Assembly: GCA_029987245.1 (NCBI GenBank)
Contig: DALTWG010000016.1
Location: 1 to 28,588 of the forward strand
DNA length: 28,588 nucleotides
Reading direction: 5' to 3'
Source of the DNA: Methanocorpusculum sp.
GTDB lineage: Archaea; Halobacteriota; Methanomicrobia; Methanomicrobiales; Methanocorpusculaceae
Positions 22,696-28,588 of this stretch are shown here, piece after piece; the first letter of the stretch is position 1; each line of letters starts with the position of its first letter. The notes beneath the pieces are model-generated. The model was not told the DNA's origin. It worked only from the letters and a program-made list of their open reading frames with translations, and did no database searches. The position numbers were made by a program, and so were the translations under genes.

Positions 22696-23121
22696 TTACA
22701 CCTTTACCTCTTTTCCCGCAAGCCCAATCTCCTCAAACGCCCGCATTATTTCCCCTGCCGGCGCCGCTGCGCGATAATACAGATGCGTTGAGCATTCGCA
22801 GTCCGAGCAGCCGAACCCCGCCACCCCGGCGCCGCCCACCGCTTTTGACAGCGCGCACTCTAAGCGCTCTTCTGTCGCCGCATAGATAACAGAATCCAGC
22901 CGGGTTTTTTCCATCAGATAATCAATGTGCCATTTCGGTCTGCGGTACCGCTCCCTGTAAAACCTGATGTGCCGGCACACGCGGTCGAGCCCGCCCGCGC
23001 CGAGCGCCGATCCCACGTAAATGTACCAGCCCGGCGCAAATGTTTTTTCGCCCAGCGCGCCGATTCTGATGCACTGCTCTGCAGTGCATTCCAGAATCAG
23101 CGTATAAACACCCTTCTTCAC
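22696..23121 (-). CDS. DUF123 (GIY-YIG-like) protein
   Basis: The 141-residue protein belongs to DUF123, a GIY-YIG-like family often found alone or fused to endonuclease III. Seen are the N-terminal KGVYTLILECTAEQ, the GWYIYVGSALGAGGLDRVCRHIRFY block with the Tyr and Arg positions of GIY-YIG nucleases, KWHIDYLM, and the C-terminal FGCSDCECSTHLYY with three clustered cysteines. A role in DNA metabolism is likely but not proved for the family. It starts with GTG, overlapping the stop of the metallo-beta-lactamase gene by four bases (GTGA). Confidence 0.85.
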   Translation of the reverse strand: MKKGVYTLILECTAEQCIRIGALGEKTFAPGWYIYVGSALGAGGLDRVCRHIRFYRERYRRPKWHIDYLMEKTRLDSVIYAATEERLECALSKAVGGAGVAGFGCSDCECSTHLYYRAAAPAGEIMRAFEEIGLAGKEVKV

Positions 23122-23711
23122 CGGTTAGCCTCGCTTTGCGACAAAAGGACATGGCGGCGCCCGCCTTCCGGGACCGGCATATCATGACCCGGCCAGATGG
23201 ACTCAACTGAGAGCGCGGCGAGGCGGGCAAGCGATGCGCGCATGTCGCTGTCGCTTCCGGTAGGCAGATCCGTTCTGCCGTAAGAGCCGTTTGGAAAAAC
23301 CGTGTCGCCGGAAATCAGCACCCCGTCGTCCTCGCGAAAGAGACAGATGCTCCCCTGCGTATGGCCGGGTGTGTGATACACACAGAATTCACCCACGCGG
23401 GCGCCGTCAGCAAGCGGCTCAGCTGCAACATGCGGATTTTTCATCAGAAAATGCGCCGAAAGAGACAGCGACTCGTCCCGTAAAAACGGCATATCACATT
23501 CGCCGATAAAGAGTTTCGCCCCGCAGGCTTTACAGATATTTTCTGCATTGGCTATATGGTCAAAATGCCCGTGCGTTATTACCACGGTATCAATATCTTC
23601 CTTAAACGGCTCAATTTTATCTAAAGGCACCGCGGCATCGACTAAAATATTGCCGATGACATACGAATTTGCCTCCCACGCGCGGCCGCGTATCCATATC
23701 GGGGCTGACAT
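23118..23711 (-). CDS. Metallo-beta-lactamase-fold hydrolase (glyoxalase II-like)
   Basis: The 197-residue protein has the MBL-fold metal motifs in order: THGHFDHIA (H47, H49, D51, H52), YHTPGHTQGSICLF, ISGDTVFPNGSYGRTDLP and IWPGHD. These ligands predict a two-metal thioester or ester hydrolase such as glyoxalase II, but the length is short of bacterial GloB and the substrate is unknown. Translation of the downstream DUF123 gene is coupled by a four-base overlap. Confidence 0.9.
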   Translation of the reverse strand: MSAPIWIRGRAWEANSYVIGNILVDAAVPLDKIEPFKEDIDTVVITHGHFDHIANAENICKACGAKLFIGECDMPFLRDESLSLSAHFLMKNPHVAAEPLADGARVGEFCVYHTPGHTQGSICLFREDDGVLISGDTVFPNGSYGRTDLPTGSDSDMRASLARLAALSVESIWPGHDMPVPEGGRRHVLLSQSEANR

Positions 23712-23758
23712 GAAATACTATTTGCTCTGAAAAGAGATGTAGTTTTGGAATGCCACGC

Positions 23759-24007
23759 CTATTTTGAAAGCAGGTGATTTGCAAGTTTGATGATAATGCA
23801 TTCGCCTGTGTCGAGTTCATACACGGTATCAGCTTTTTTATCAATACGCGCATCAGCCCGCCAGAATTTGCAGTCTTTTCCCGGACACCGGTCTTTGTAT
23901 ATCGGACAAATAACTCCCATTACAGTAATGTAGTGTCTGAATTCATAAAAAGACATCGTTTCCAGTCCGGAAATCTTTTCATCTGAAACACTGATATGTA
24001 TAGGCAT
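23759..24007 (-). CDS. Small Cys-containing protein of unknown function, 82 aa
   Basis: The 82-residue product has a central cysteine cluster VICPIYKDRCPGKDCKFW (three to four Cys within 16 residues) between a beta-like N-terminal part (MPIHISVSDEKISG) and a C-terminal VYELDTGECIIIKLANHLL. The spacing would suit a small metal or iron-sulfur site. I do not recognise it. It is divergent from the broken EFR1 gene, with its start codon only four bases from that gene's ATG, and lies ~47 nt upstream of the MBL gene on the same strand. Confidence 0.65.
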   Translation of the reverse strand: MPIHISVSDEKISGLETMSFYEFRHYITVMGVICPIYKDRCPGKDCKFWRADARIDKKADTVYELDTGECIIIKLANHLLSK

Positions 24008-24070
24008 TTTTATGAAAACAATCCTCTACTATTTCACCGGCACGGGAAACTCAAGTGCCGCGGCAAAACT

Positions 24071-24137
24071 ATCGCCAGTCGCTTCGCTATCGCTCGCTCG
24101 ACTGGCTCATCCCCTTGGTCGTTTCACTCCCGCGGGG
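24071..24137 (+). repeat. 67-bp hairpin repeat, copy A
   Basis: The copy begins ATCG, has stem GCCAGTCG/CGACTGGC, then TCATCCCCTTGGTCG and CTCCCGCGGGG. It matches copy B at 58 of 67 positions without gaps and interrupts the flavodoxin frame. Confidence 0.75.
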
Positions 24138-24164
24138 GCTTGCCAAATCCCTCCCTGATACCGA

Positions 24165-24231
24165 ATCGCCAGTCACTTCGCTAACGCTCGATAGACTGGC
24201 TCAACCCCTTGGACGCTTTGCTCCCGCGGGG
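24165..24231 (+). repeat. 67-bp hairpin repeat, copy B
   Basis: The copy begins ATCG, has stem GCCAGTC/GACTGGC, then TCAACCCCTTGGACG and GCTCCCGCGGGG. It is the same length as copy A and sits 27 bp after it. Confidence 0.75.
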
Positions 24232-24381
24232 TTTTCCCGATGTACTGCGGGGGCAAAACCGAAGAGCGCATCAGATATCATCACCCGTCTGTGACGGCTG
24301 CCGAGATGGAAAAACACAAAACAGGTTGTGAACGAATAACTTCCGTGCAGAAAGAAAGGGTGTTGATGTTTGCAAAAACAG

Positions 24382-25671
24382 TTAATCTCTCAAACACCCT
24401 ATCGGCACAACATAAACCCCGTCTTCTCTTTTATACCCGTATTTTGTACCGGTAATTACCATCTTCAGATTAGGAAGCGGTATTGGAACCTGTTTTTCAC
24501 CCTTGTTATGCTCTGCAATCAGCCGTTCAATTTCCACAAGATGCTTTGCCCCGTCTTCAACCTCTTTACCTCCCAGTTTAAATTCAATCAACGCATATCT
24601 CCCGTCGGCAAGATGTAAAACCGCATCTGCTTCAAGACCATACCGGTCATGATAATAGGAAATTCGCCCCCCTGCAGCTGAAGAATACACCCGCAAATCC
24701 CGGATGCATAAACATTCAAAAATAAAGCCGAACGTCTTCAAATCTACATTGAGCAGAGCAGGCGAAACACCAAGAGCCGCTACGGCAATCGACGGGTCAA
24801 CAAACTCCCGTTTCTTTCCGCTGCGCATCGCACTAGCAGACCGGATGGCAGGACACCACCCGGGAAGATCTTCGACAATGAAGAGATCCTCCAGTACTGA
24901 AATATAATCCTCCAGCGTTTTTGCGCTTACCGGAATCGCTGCTGAAACATCGGCAAGAATGCTTGAGGATTTGGCAAGCGTGGAAATATTACGGGCATAT
25001 GACCGGAGAATTTCACGCATGAGTCCTTTACTGCGTTTTACCCCGTCAACTTTAAACATATCCTCCTCAAAAATCTGTTCAAAATAATCTCCGGGTATCA
25101 AAAGCTGTGCTTCATGGTCGTCCAGTGTCACACTCCCCGGCCAGCCTCCGCGGCAGGCTGCAAAAATAAGCTGTTCGATACTAAGGAGCGAGACACAACC
25201 TGATGCAAAATTTTGTGTGCCGTCAAACAATGCTTTCAGTGATACTGTTCCATTTGATTCCTTTGACTCAAACAGACTCATCGGATACATGCGGAGTTTT
25301 GAAATTCTGCCGGTACCTGTATGAGATACAGCAACTTTTTTTGCGGTGGAGCCGGTGAGGATAAAATGTCCGCGACCGGGATTTTCATCACAGTATACGC
25401 GCACAGCATCCCAAATTGCCGGTGCATCTTGCCATTCATCTATAAGTCTTGGTTTATCGCCTTCAAGAAGAGCGGATGGATTAATAGATGCAGTTTTTAT
25501 AAGCCCCTCTTTATCCGGGTCTTTCTGAAACTGAAGGGTGCTTTTTGCATATTGTGCAGCGGTTGTTGTTTTTCCGCACCATTTCGGTCCGACTATCTGA
25601 ATTGCGCCAAATGCCCGCAGTTTTATTTCCAGGAGTTTGTCTGCGGTCCGGGGAAAGTAATTTTCGTCCAT
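24382..25671 (-). CDS. AAA-type ATPase with C-terminal DUF4143
   Basis: The 429-residue protein is of the COG1373-type ATPase family. The N-terminal half carries Walker A GPKWCGKTT (K34, T35), a Walker B-like PRLIDEWQ and a sensor-like HFILTGSTA. The C-terminal half is the DUF4143 domain, ending in a restriction-endonuclease-like stretch (SYYHDRYGLEADAVLHL, YALIEFKLGG) with an acidic-Ex-K pattern EFKLG. These proteins are common, patchily distributed accessory genes of unknown role, often thought to be mobile or defence related. A TATA element and a six-unit iteron array lie directly upstream. A weak 8-bp inverted repeat (24357-24364/24393-24400) straddles its stop codon and may act as terminator. 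Confidence 0.88.
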   Translation of the reverse strand: MDENYFPRTADKLLEIKLRAFGAIQIVGPKWCGKTTTAAQYAKSTLQFQKDPDKEGLIKTASINPSALLEGDKPRLIDEWQDAPAIWDAVRVYCDENPGRGHFILTGSTAKKVAVSHTGTGRISKLRMYPMSLFESKESNGTVSLKALFDGTQNFASGCVSLLSIEQLIFAACRGGWPGSVTLDDHEAQLLIPGDYFEQIFEEDMFKVDGVKRSKGLMREILRSYARNISTLAKSSSILADVSAAIPVSAKTLEDYISVLEDLFIVEDLPGWCPAIRSASAMRSGKKREFVDPSIAVAALGVSPALLNVDLKTFGFIFECLCIRDLRVYSSAAGGRISYYHDRYGLEADAVLHLADGRYALIEFKLGGKEVEDGAKHLVEIERLIAEHNKGEKQVPIPLPNLKMVITGTKYGYKREDGVYVVPIGCLRD

Positions 25672-25691
25672 GGTTGTTTCTGAGTGTTGCA

Positions 25692-25699
25692 GATATAGT
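25692..25699 (-). promoter_or_regulatory. TATA box for the DUF4143 ATPase gene
   Basis: The minus strand reads ACTATATC centred ~25 nt upstream of the ATG. A second TATA-like GCATATATCC (25714-25723) touches the first iteron. Confidence 0.4.
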
Positions 25700-25725
25700 A
25701 TTATTTCTCAATAGGATATATGCAT

Positions 25726-25861
25726 TTCCACTTTTTGTGGTGTTTTACTTCATGTTTTTGTTGCATTTTACTTCCACTTTTTGTGATATTTTACTTCCGG
25801 TTTTTGTGCTAAATTACTCCCGTTTTTTGCGGTATTCCAATATCGTTTTTTGTGGTGCAGC
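25726..25861. repeat. Six-unit 23-bp iteron array between DUF4143 ATPase and deoxyhypusine synthase
   Basis: Units start at 25726, 25749, 25772, 25795, 25818 and 25839. Four are exactly 23 bp, the fifth is 21. The common pattern is TTCCACTTTTTGTG followed by A/T-rich sequence and TTTTAC. Several units carry a dyad such as CCAC-TTTTT-GTGG. Spacing near two helical turns suggests repeated protein-binding sites on one face of the DNA. Degeneracy rises toward the right. Confidence 0.75.
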
Positions 25862-25923
25862 GCACGCTTTCTCCCGCCGCTTCAAAAGCCATATCTCTTC
25901 ATCCGTCAAATAGTATAAGCACT

Positions 25924-26865
25924 ATGGAACACCAGTGCTGTAACACACCTGTGAAACAGTTTATTCCCCGCGGCGGAATGACCGTGAACGAAATGATAAT
26001 GGAAATGGGCAATGCCGGCGCATATAACGGCGGAACCCTGTACCATGCAGTAGACGTCTATGAAAAAATGCTTTCCGACCCGGAGATGACCAAATTCTTC
26101 GGACTCGCCGGAGCCATGGTCCCGGCGGGAATGGGAGGCATTGTCTCCACCCTGATGGAAAAAGGTCACATCGATATTCTCACCTCGACCGGCGCAAACC
26201 TCACCCATGATGTTATCGAGGCAATCGGCTGCCACCACTACCACGGCAAAGCCGAGTCCGATGACCTTGCGCTCCGCAAGGAAGGCGTGAACCGAATCTA
26301 TGATGTCTATCTCCCCAACGAAGCATACGAGGAACTCGAAGAGTTCATTCAGGACGTCTACACAAGCCTTCCCGAACAGCCCGTCACGATAAGCGAGCTT
26401 TTGCGCACCATCGGTGAAAATCTTGAAACCGGCATTCTCGCAACCGCGGCCAGAAACGATATCCCGGTCTACTGCCCGGCATTCCAGGACTCCGTGCTCG
26501 GACTCCAGTACTGGATGTATTCCCAGTTCCACAAAAAGACGATTCTTAACGCCATCGGCGACATGCAGCACCTGCTTGACACCGCATTCAATGTCAAGAA
26601 GGCGGGAGCCGTTTTGGTCGGCGGCGGTGTGCCGAAAAACTTCACCCTGCAGACCATGCTGATGACCGAAAACGCATTCACCTACGTGATTCAGCTGACC
26701 GGCGACCGCCCGGATTTGGGCGGCCTTTCCGGCGCAACCCTTGACGAGGCAAAGTCCTGGGGTAAAATCGGTGAAGGCGGCACCGGCGTCACGGTGTACG
26801 GCGATGCGACAATCACCCTGCCGATTCTTGCCTGTGCAACACTGGAACGACTGGAGGGAAAATAA
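25924..26865 (+). CDS. dys: Deoxyhypusine synthase
   Basis: The 313-residue NAD-dependent enzyme transfers the aminobutyl group of spermidine to a lysine of translation factor aIF5A, the first step to hypusine. Diagnostic phrases are LAGAMVPAGMGGIV, DILTSTGANLTHD, the substrate site IPVYCPAFQDSVLG, the NAD-binding LVGGGVPKNF and the catalytic lysine K281 in EAKSWGKIGEG. Length is normal for archaea. The ATG at 25924 gives the family start; the open frame further upstream reads through the iteron region and is not used. A CATATCTC element ~30 nt before the ATG is a candidate TATA box. The pyrF gene begins directly at its stop codon. Confidence 0.95.
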   Translation: MEHQCCNTPVKQFIPRGGMTVNEMIMEMGNAGAYNGGTLYHAVDVYEKMLSDPEMTKFFGLAGAMVPAGMGGIVSTLMEKGHIDILTSTGANLTHDVIEAIGCHHYHGKAESDDLALRKEGVNRIYDVYLPNEAYEELEEFIQDVYTSLPEQPVTISELLRTIGENLETGILATAARNDIPVYCPAFQDSVLGLQYWMYSQFHKKTILNAIGDMQHLLDTAFNVKKAGAVLVGGGVPKNFTLQTMLMTENAFTYVIQLTGDRPDLGGLSGATLDEAKSWGKIGEGGTGVTVYGDATITLPILACATLERLEGK

Positions 26866-27504
26866 ATGGCCGACCTTATCCTGGCGCTGGATGTAAAGGG
26901 CCGCGAGCAGGCCCTAACAGTAGCTGAAAAATGCGCCGGCGAACTGGACGCCATTAAAATCGGCTACCCGCTTGTTCTCTCTGCGGGGCTCGGGATTGTA
27001 AAAGACCTTGCAAAATTCGGCATGCCCGTTATCGCCGACTTCAAAGTCGCTGACATTCCGAATACAAACAAGCTCATCTGCGATGAGGTATTTGGCGCCG
27101 GTTGTTTTGGCATCATCACCCATGCATTCTGCGGCGCCGACTCGCTTGCAGCTATTGTTGACGGCGCCCATTCCTACGGCGGCAGGGCGCTTGTCGTCTG
27201 TGAAATGAGCCATCCGGGAGCGCTTGAGTTCCTTACCGGCGCAAATGCAGAAAAGATGGCGCAGATGGCAAAAGACGCGGGTGCAGACGGCATTATTGCG
27301 CCGGCTACGCGGCCTGAGCGCACTGCGGTACTTCGCGGCATCATTGGAAATGAGATGAAAATCTGCTCGCCGGGTGTGGGCGCACAGGGCGCACAGCCTG
27401 AAGATGTCAAAAAATATGTTGACGGCATTATTGTCGGTCGGGCTATTTATGAAGCCGCCGACCCGAAAAAAGCTGCGGCTGAGTTCAAAGTCCGGTGCAA
27501 ATAA
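26866..27504 (+). CDS. pyrF: Orotidine 5'-phosphate decarboxylase
   Basis: The 212-residue enzyme makes UMP from OMP in the last step of pyrimidine synthesis. The N-terminal LILALDVKGREQAL, KIGYPLVLSAG, the catalytic DFKVADIPNTNK (Asp-Lys-Asp network), and the C-terminal SPGVGAQGAQPEDV with DGIIVGRAIYEA for phosphate binding are all present. The ATG immediately follows the deoxyhypusine synthase stop codon, so the two are co-transcribed although metabolically unrelated. Confidence 0.96.
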   Translation: MADLILALDVKGREQALTVAEKCAGELDAIKIGYPLVLSAGLGIVKDLAKFGMPVIADFKVADIPNTNKLICDEVFGAGCFGIITHAFCGADSLAAIVDGAHSYGGRALVVCEMSHPGALEFLTGANAEKMAQMAKDAGADGIIAPATRPERTAVLRGIIGNEMKICSPGVGAQGAQPEDVKKYVDGIIVGRAIYEAADPKKAAAEFKVRCK

Positions 27505-27512
27505 GACGATGT

Positions 27513-27530
27513 GTCAGACATTTGTCTGAC
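27513..27530. promoter_or_regulatory. 8-bp inverted repeat upstream of a small unknown gene
   Basis: GTCAGACA-TT-TGTCTGAC is a perfect dyad with a 2-nt spacer, too short a loop for a good RNA hairpin. It lies ~8 nt before the TATA box of the gene at 27571, a position suited to an operator or activator site. It could also mark the end of the dys-pyrF transcript. Confidence 0.5.
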
Positions 27531-27537
27531 TTAATTA

Positions 27538-27545
27538 TTTATAAG
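27538..27545 (+). promoter_or_regulatory. TATA box for the gene at 27571
   Basis: TTTATAAG is centred ~30 nt before the ATG, which fits a leaderless or nearly leaderless transcript. Confidence 0.55.
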
Positions 27546-27570
27546 AACAAAAGCAAATATATCAGTACTT

Positions 27571-27888
27571 ATGGGAAGCGAAGTTTACCAGGCACAGGTG
27601 ATTAAGGCGTTCTTCGAGACTCTTACCGGTACCGACAGGAGTCTGATGCGCATCAAGATGTGTGTCGTTTCCCTTGCAAAACTCCGCGGCGAGACGCCGG
27701 AGAAGTTTTCTTTCCTGATGGACCAGCTGCAGAAAAGTTATGAAAAGAAAACCATCTCCATGGATATTATTGATTACATGGCCGACGCTGCCAACAGTCT
27801 TGAGTCCTGGCAGTCGCAGACGGCATTCGGTGTCACGAATCCGGTGAAGGCAGACGACTTTTCCGGTTTCTCTCTTGACTCCCTGTAA
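27571..27888 (+). CDS. Small helical protein of unknown function, 105 aa
   Basis: The 105-residue product is predicted mainly helical and soluble: VYQAQVIKAFFETL, SLMRIKMCVVSLAKLRGET, FSFLMDQLQKSYEKK and SMDIIDYMADAANSLESW. The C-terminus is Phe/Ser/Asp rich. I see no motif I can name. It has its own TATA box and an upstream 8-bp dyad, and is followed after eight bases by a tiny membrane protein gene in the same direction, with which it may be co-transcribed. Confidence 0.8.
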   Translation: MGSEVYQAQVIKAFFETLTGTDRSLMRIKMCVVSLAKLRGETPEKFSFLMDQLQKSYEKKTISMDIIDYMADAANSLESWQSQTAFGVTNPVKADDFSGFSLDSL

Positions 27889-27896
27889 CTTTTTTG

Positions 27897-28016
27897 ATGA
27901 TTGAAGATACGCTTGCGCCGGCAGTTGATTTGTTATGGATTCCGGCGTTTATTCTCCTGGTCGGGTTCGGGTGTTACGCGGCATTCAAACTGCTGTCGCG
28001 CACGATGCGAAAATAG
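27897..28016 (+). CDS. Tiny single-pass membrane protein, 39 aa
   Basis: An ATG at 27897 opens a 39-codon frame: an acidic N-terminus (MIEDTLAPAVD), one hydrophobic helix (LLWIPAFILLVGFGCYAAF) and a basic tail (KLLSRTMRK). The charge pattern predicts an outside-facing N-terminus and cytoplasmic tail. It begins eight bases after the preceding stop. Codon use is like that of its neighbours. No strong ribosome binding site is visible, so the gene is plausible rather than proven. Confidence 0.5.
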   Translation: MIEDTLAPAVDLLWIPAFILLVGFGCYAAFKLLSRTMRK

Positions 28017-28052
28017 AAAAATAAGAAATAAGCCGAAAATCAGGGACAGAGA

Positions 28053-28588
28053 TTAAAATTCCCCGTCCTGCTCGAAACTGCGCCCGAACCGAATAGCCAG
28101 CTCCGCCTTGTACAATTCCTTGCCCAGATATGCCGCATGGTCCAACAGCGACACCCCATCCTCTTCCAGAATCGCCGAAAAGACGTTATACCAGTTCTTT
28201 CCCCTGATTGCTTTTTTATGCCGCACGGCTACAATCCAGCCGTCTTCAATGCCTATTCTGAAATTGCCTTTCGGGTCATACGCAAGTTTATCCGATGCGC
28301 TCGCCGCCTCTCTTATTTCATCATAGACTAACGCGGGCTCCCGGCGCATCCGCTTTTCTTTCAGAATGAGCCCGTTGATTGCTGTATCTTTCGGATACGG
28401 GCGCCCGCGCGACAACGTCATCATCGAAACAGCGCGGCGCATCTCCGCCGTGCAGCCCCGCGTCTTGTCCGAATGCTCGGAAATCAGCAGCGCGGCGCAG
28501 CCGGTCTCGGCCGCCGCCGCCGCAAGCATGGCGCAGATACCCGGCGAATCCGCGTCCATTAACTCAATGACATTGACGCAGCAAGGAC
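28053..28588 (-). CDS. Dihydropteroate-synthase-like protein, C-terminal part (runs off right edge)
   Basis: The frame stays open through the ATG at 28559 to the window edge, reading NVIELMDADSPGICAMLAAA, so this is the C-terminal part of a longer protein. Phrases LLISEHSDKTRGCTAEMRRAVSMM (shown as LLISEHS and EMRRAVSMM), LILKEKRMRREP and the final DHAAYLGKELYKAELAI with FGRSFEQDGEF resemble the last third of the archaeal dihydropteroate synthase-like proteins (MJ0107 type) that end in a DUF4346-like domain. That family has been linked to pterin steps of tetrahydromethanopterin synthesis. The pterin-binding barrel itself would lie outside the window, so the call rests on the tail only. Confidence 0.7.
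   Translation of the reverse strand, partial: PCCVNVIELMDADSPGICAMLAAAAAETGCAALLISEHSDKTRGCTAEMRRAVSMMTLSRGRPYPKDTAINGLILKEKRMRREPALVYDEIREAASASDKLAYDPKGNFRIGIEDGWIVAVRHKKAIRGKNWYNVFSAILEEDGVSLLDHAAYLGKELYKAELAIRFGRSFEQDGEF

Larger units (their letters stand above)
24012..24321 (+). pseudogene. Remnant of an EFR1-type flavodoxin/ferredoxin gene broken by two repeats
   Basis: The ATG at 24012 opens a perfect flavodoxin start, MKTILYYFTGTGNSSAAAK, with the FMN-phosphate loop TGTGNS. Instead of continuing, the frame enters a 67-bp repeat (24071-24137) and stops at 24156. In the next frame a fragment AKSLPDTE resumes flavodoxin-like sequence, then a second 67-bp repeat (24165-24231) follows. Behind it the phrase GGKTEERIRYHHPSVTAAEM matches what I recall of the C-terminal tail of EFR1 (flavodoxin plus two 4Fe-4S) proteins. 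About 200 internal residues, including the ferredoxin cysteines, are missing. The gene is therefore disrupted by insertions, frameshift and a large deletion. Assignment of the tail is from memory of the family. Confidence 0.75.

Noticed and set aside
24055..24294. 79-codon open frame across the two 67-bp repeats
   Set aside because: It reads through both repeats and only briefly matches flavodoxin sequence; it is part of the pseudogene remnant.
24357..24400. Inverted repeat AGGGTGTT/AACACCCT with 28-nt loop at the DUF4143 stop codon
   Set aside because: The loop is long and only a modest T/C tract follows on the minus strand, so terminator function is weakly supported. It is mentioned only in the gene entry.
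25726..25861. CRISPR array
   Set aside because: The 23-bp units abut without unique spacers and are degenerate; no cas genes are near. They fit iterons better.
25545..25913. Open frame across the start of the ATPase gene and the iterons
   Set aside because: It is antisense to the ATPase start and its hydrophobic tail is only the translation of the T-rich iterons.

Overview
The window looks like chromosomal DNA of a methanogenic archaeon, most likely Methanomicrobiales and probably close to Methanocorpusculum; the genus is an inference from memory of the families. The supporting genes are formylmethanofuran:tetrahydromethanopterin formyltransferase, deoxyhypusine synthase, Dph2, an archaeal ATP-dependent DNA ligase, IorAB, a dihydropteroate-synthase-like protein, the archaeal mevalonate-branch enzymes, and many TATA boxes about 25-30 nt upstream of start codons (leaderless mRNAs).

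Layout, left to right. (1) 1-3.7 kb: the 3' part of a giant Lys/Glu/Ala coiled-coil gene with a 69-bp tandem repeat, a class I aminotransferase, a tiny Trm112-like protein and a membrane-anchored unknown. (2) 3.7-4.3 kb: a gene-free stretch holding a roughly 420-bp fold-back element. (3) 4.3-9.2 kb: a tight five-gene plus-strand run, HD phosphohydrolase - UbiX - UbiD - aconitase-X large subunit - M50 protease. UbiX, UbiD and AcnX fit the archaeal mevalonate route through trans-anhydromevalonate 5-phosphate. (4) 9.2-16.6 kb: a minus-strand block of beta-carbonic anhydrase, TrkH, Ftr, a lipoprotein form of MTA/SAH nucleosidase, an MFS exporter, a METTL5-like rRNA methyltransferase, Dph2 and MntP. 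(5) 16.7-18.4 kb: a small lipoprotein, an unknown acidic protein and a HepT/MntA-type toxin-antitoxin pair. (6) 18.4-22.7 kb: DNA ligase, tRNA-Ile(GAU) and iorAB. (7) 22.7-25.9 kb: a DUF123 protein, a metallo-beta-lactamase hydrolase, a small Cys-rich protein, the wreck of an EFR1-type flavodoxin/ferredoxin gene broken by two 67-bp repeats, and a DUF4143 ATPase preceded by six 23-bp iterons. (8) 25.9-28.6 kb: deoxyhypusine synthase, PyrF, two small unknown proteins and the C-terminal part of a dihydropteroate-synthase-like protein running off the right edge.

The observations most worth following are: (a) a HepT/MntA pair in which the second catalytic Asp of the antitoxin (DxD to DxN) and the Tyr that it AMPylates in the toxin (HxY to HxF) are both missing; (b) a small repeat family whose hairpin stems differ in sequence but keep their pairing between conserved flanks, twice inserted into a flavodoxin gene and twice embedded in the fold-back element; (c) a nucleosidase with a lipoprotein signal, implying MTA/SAH cleavage outside the cytoplasm; (d) the iteron array next to the DUF4143 ATPase; and (e) the isoprenoid operon that includes an HD phosphohydrolase but lacks the small AcnX subunit.
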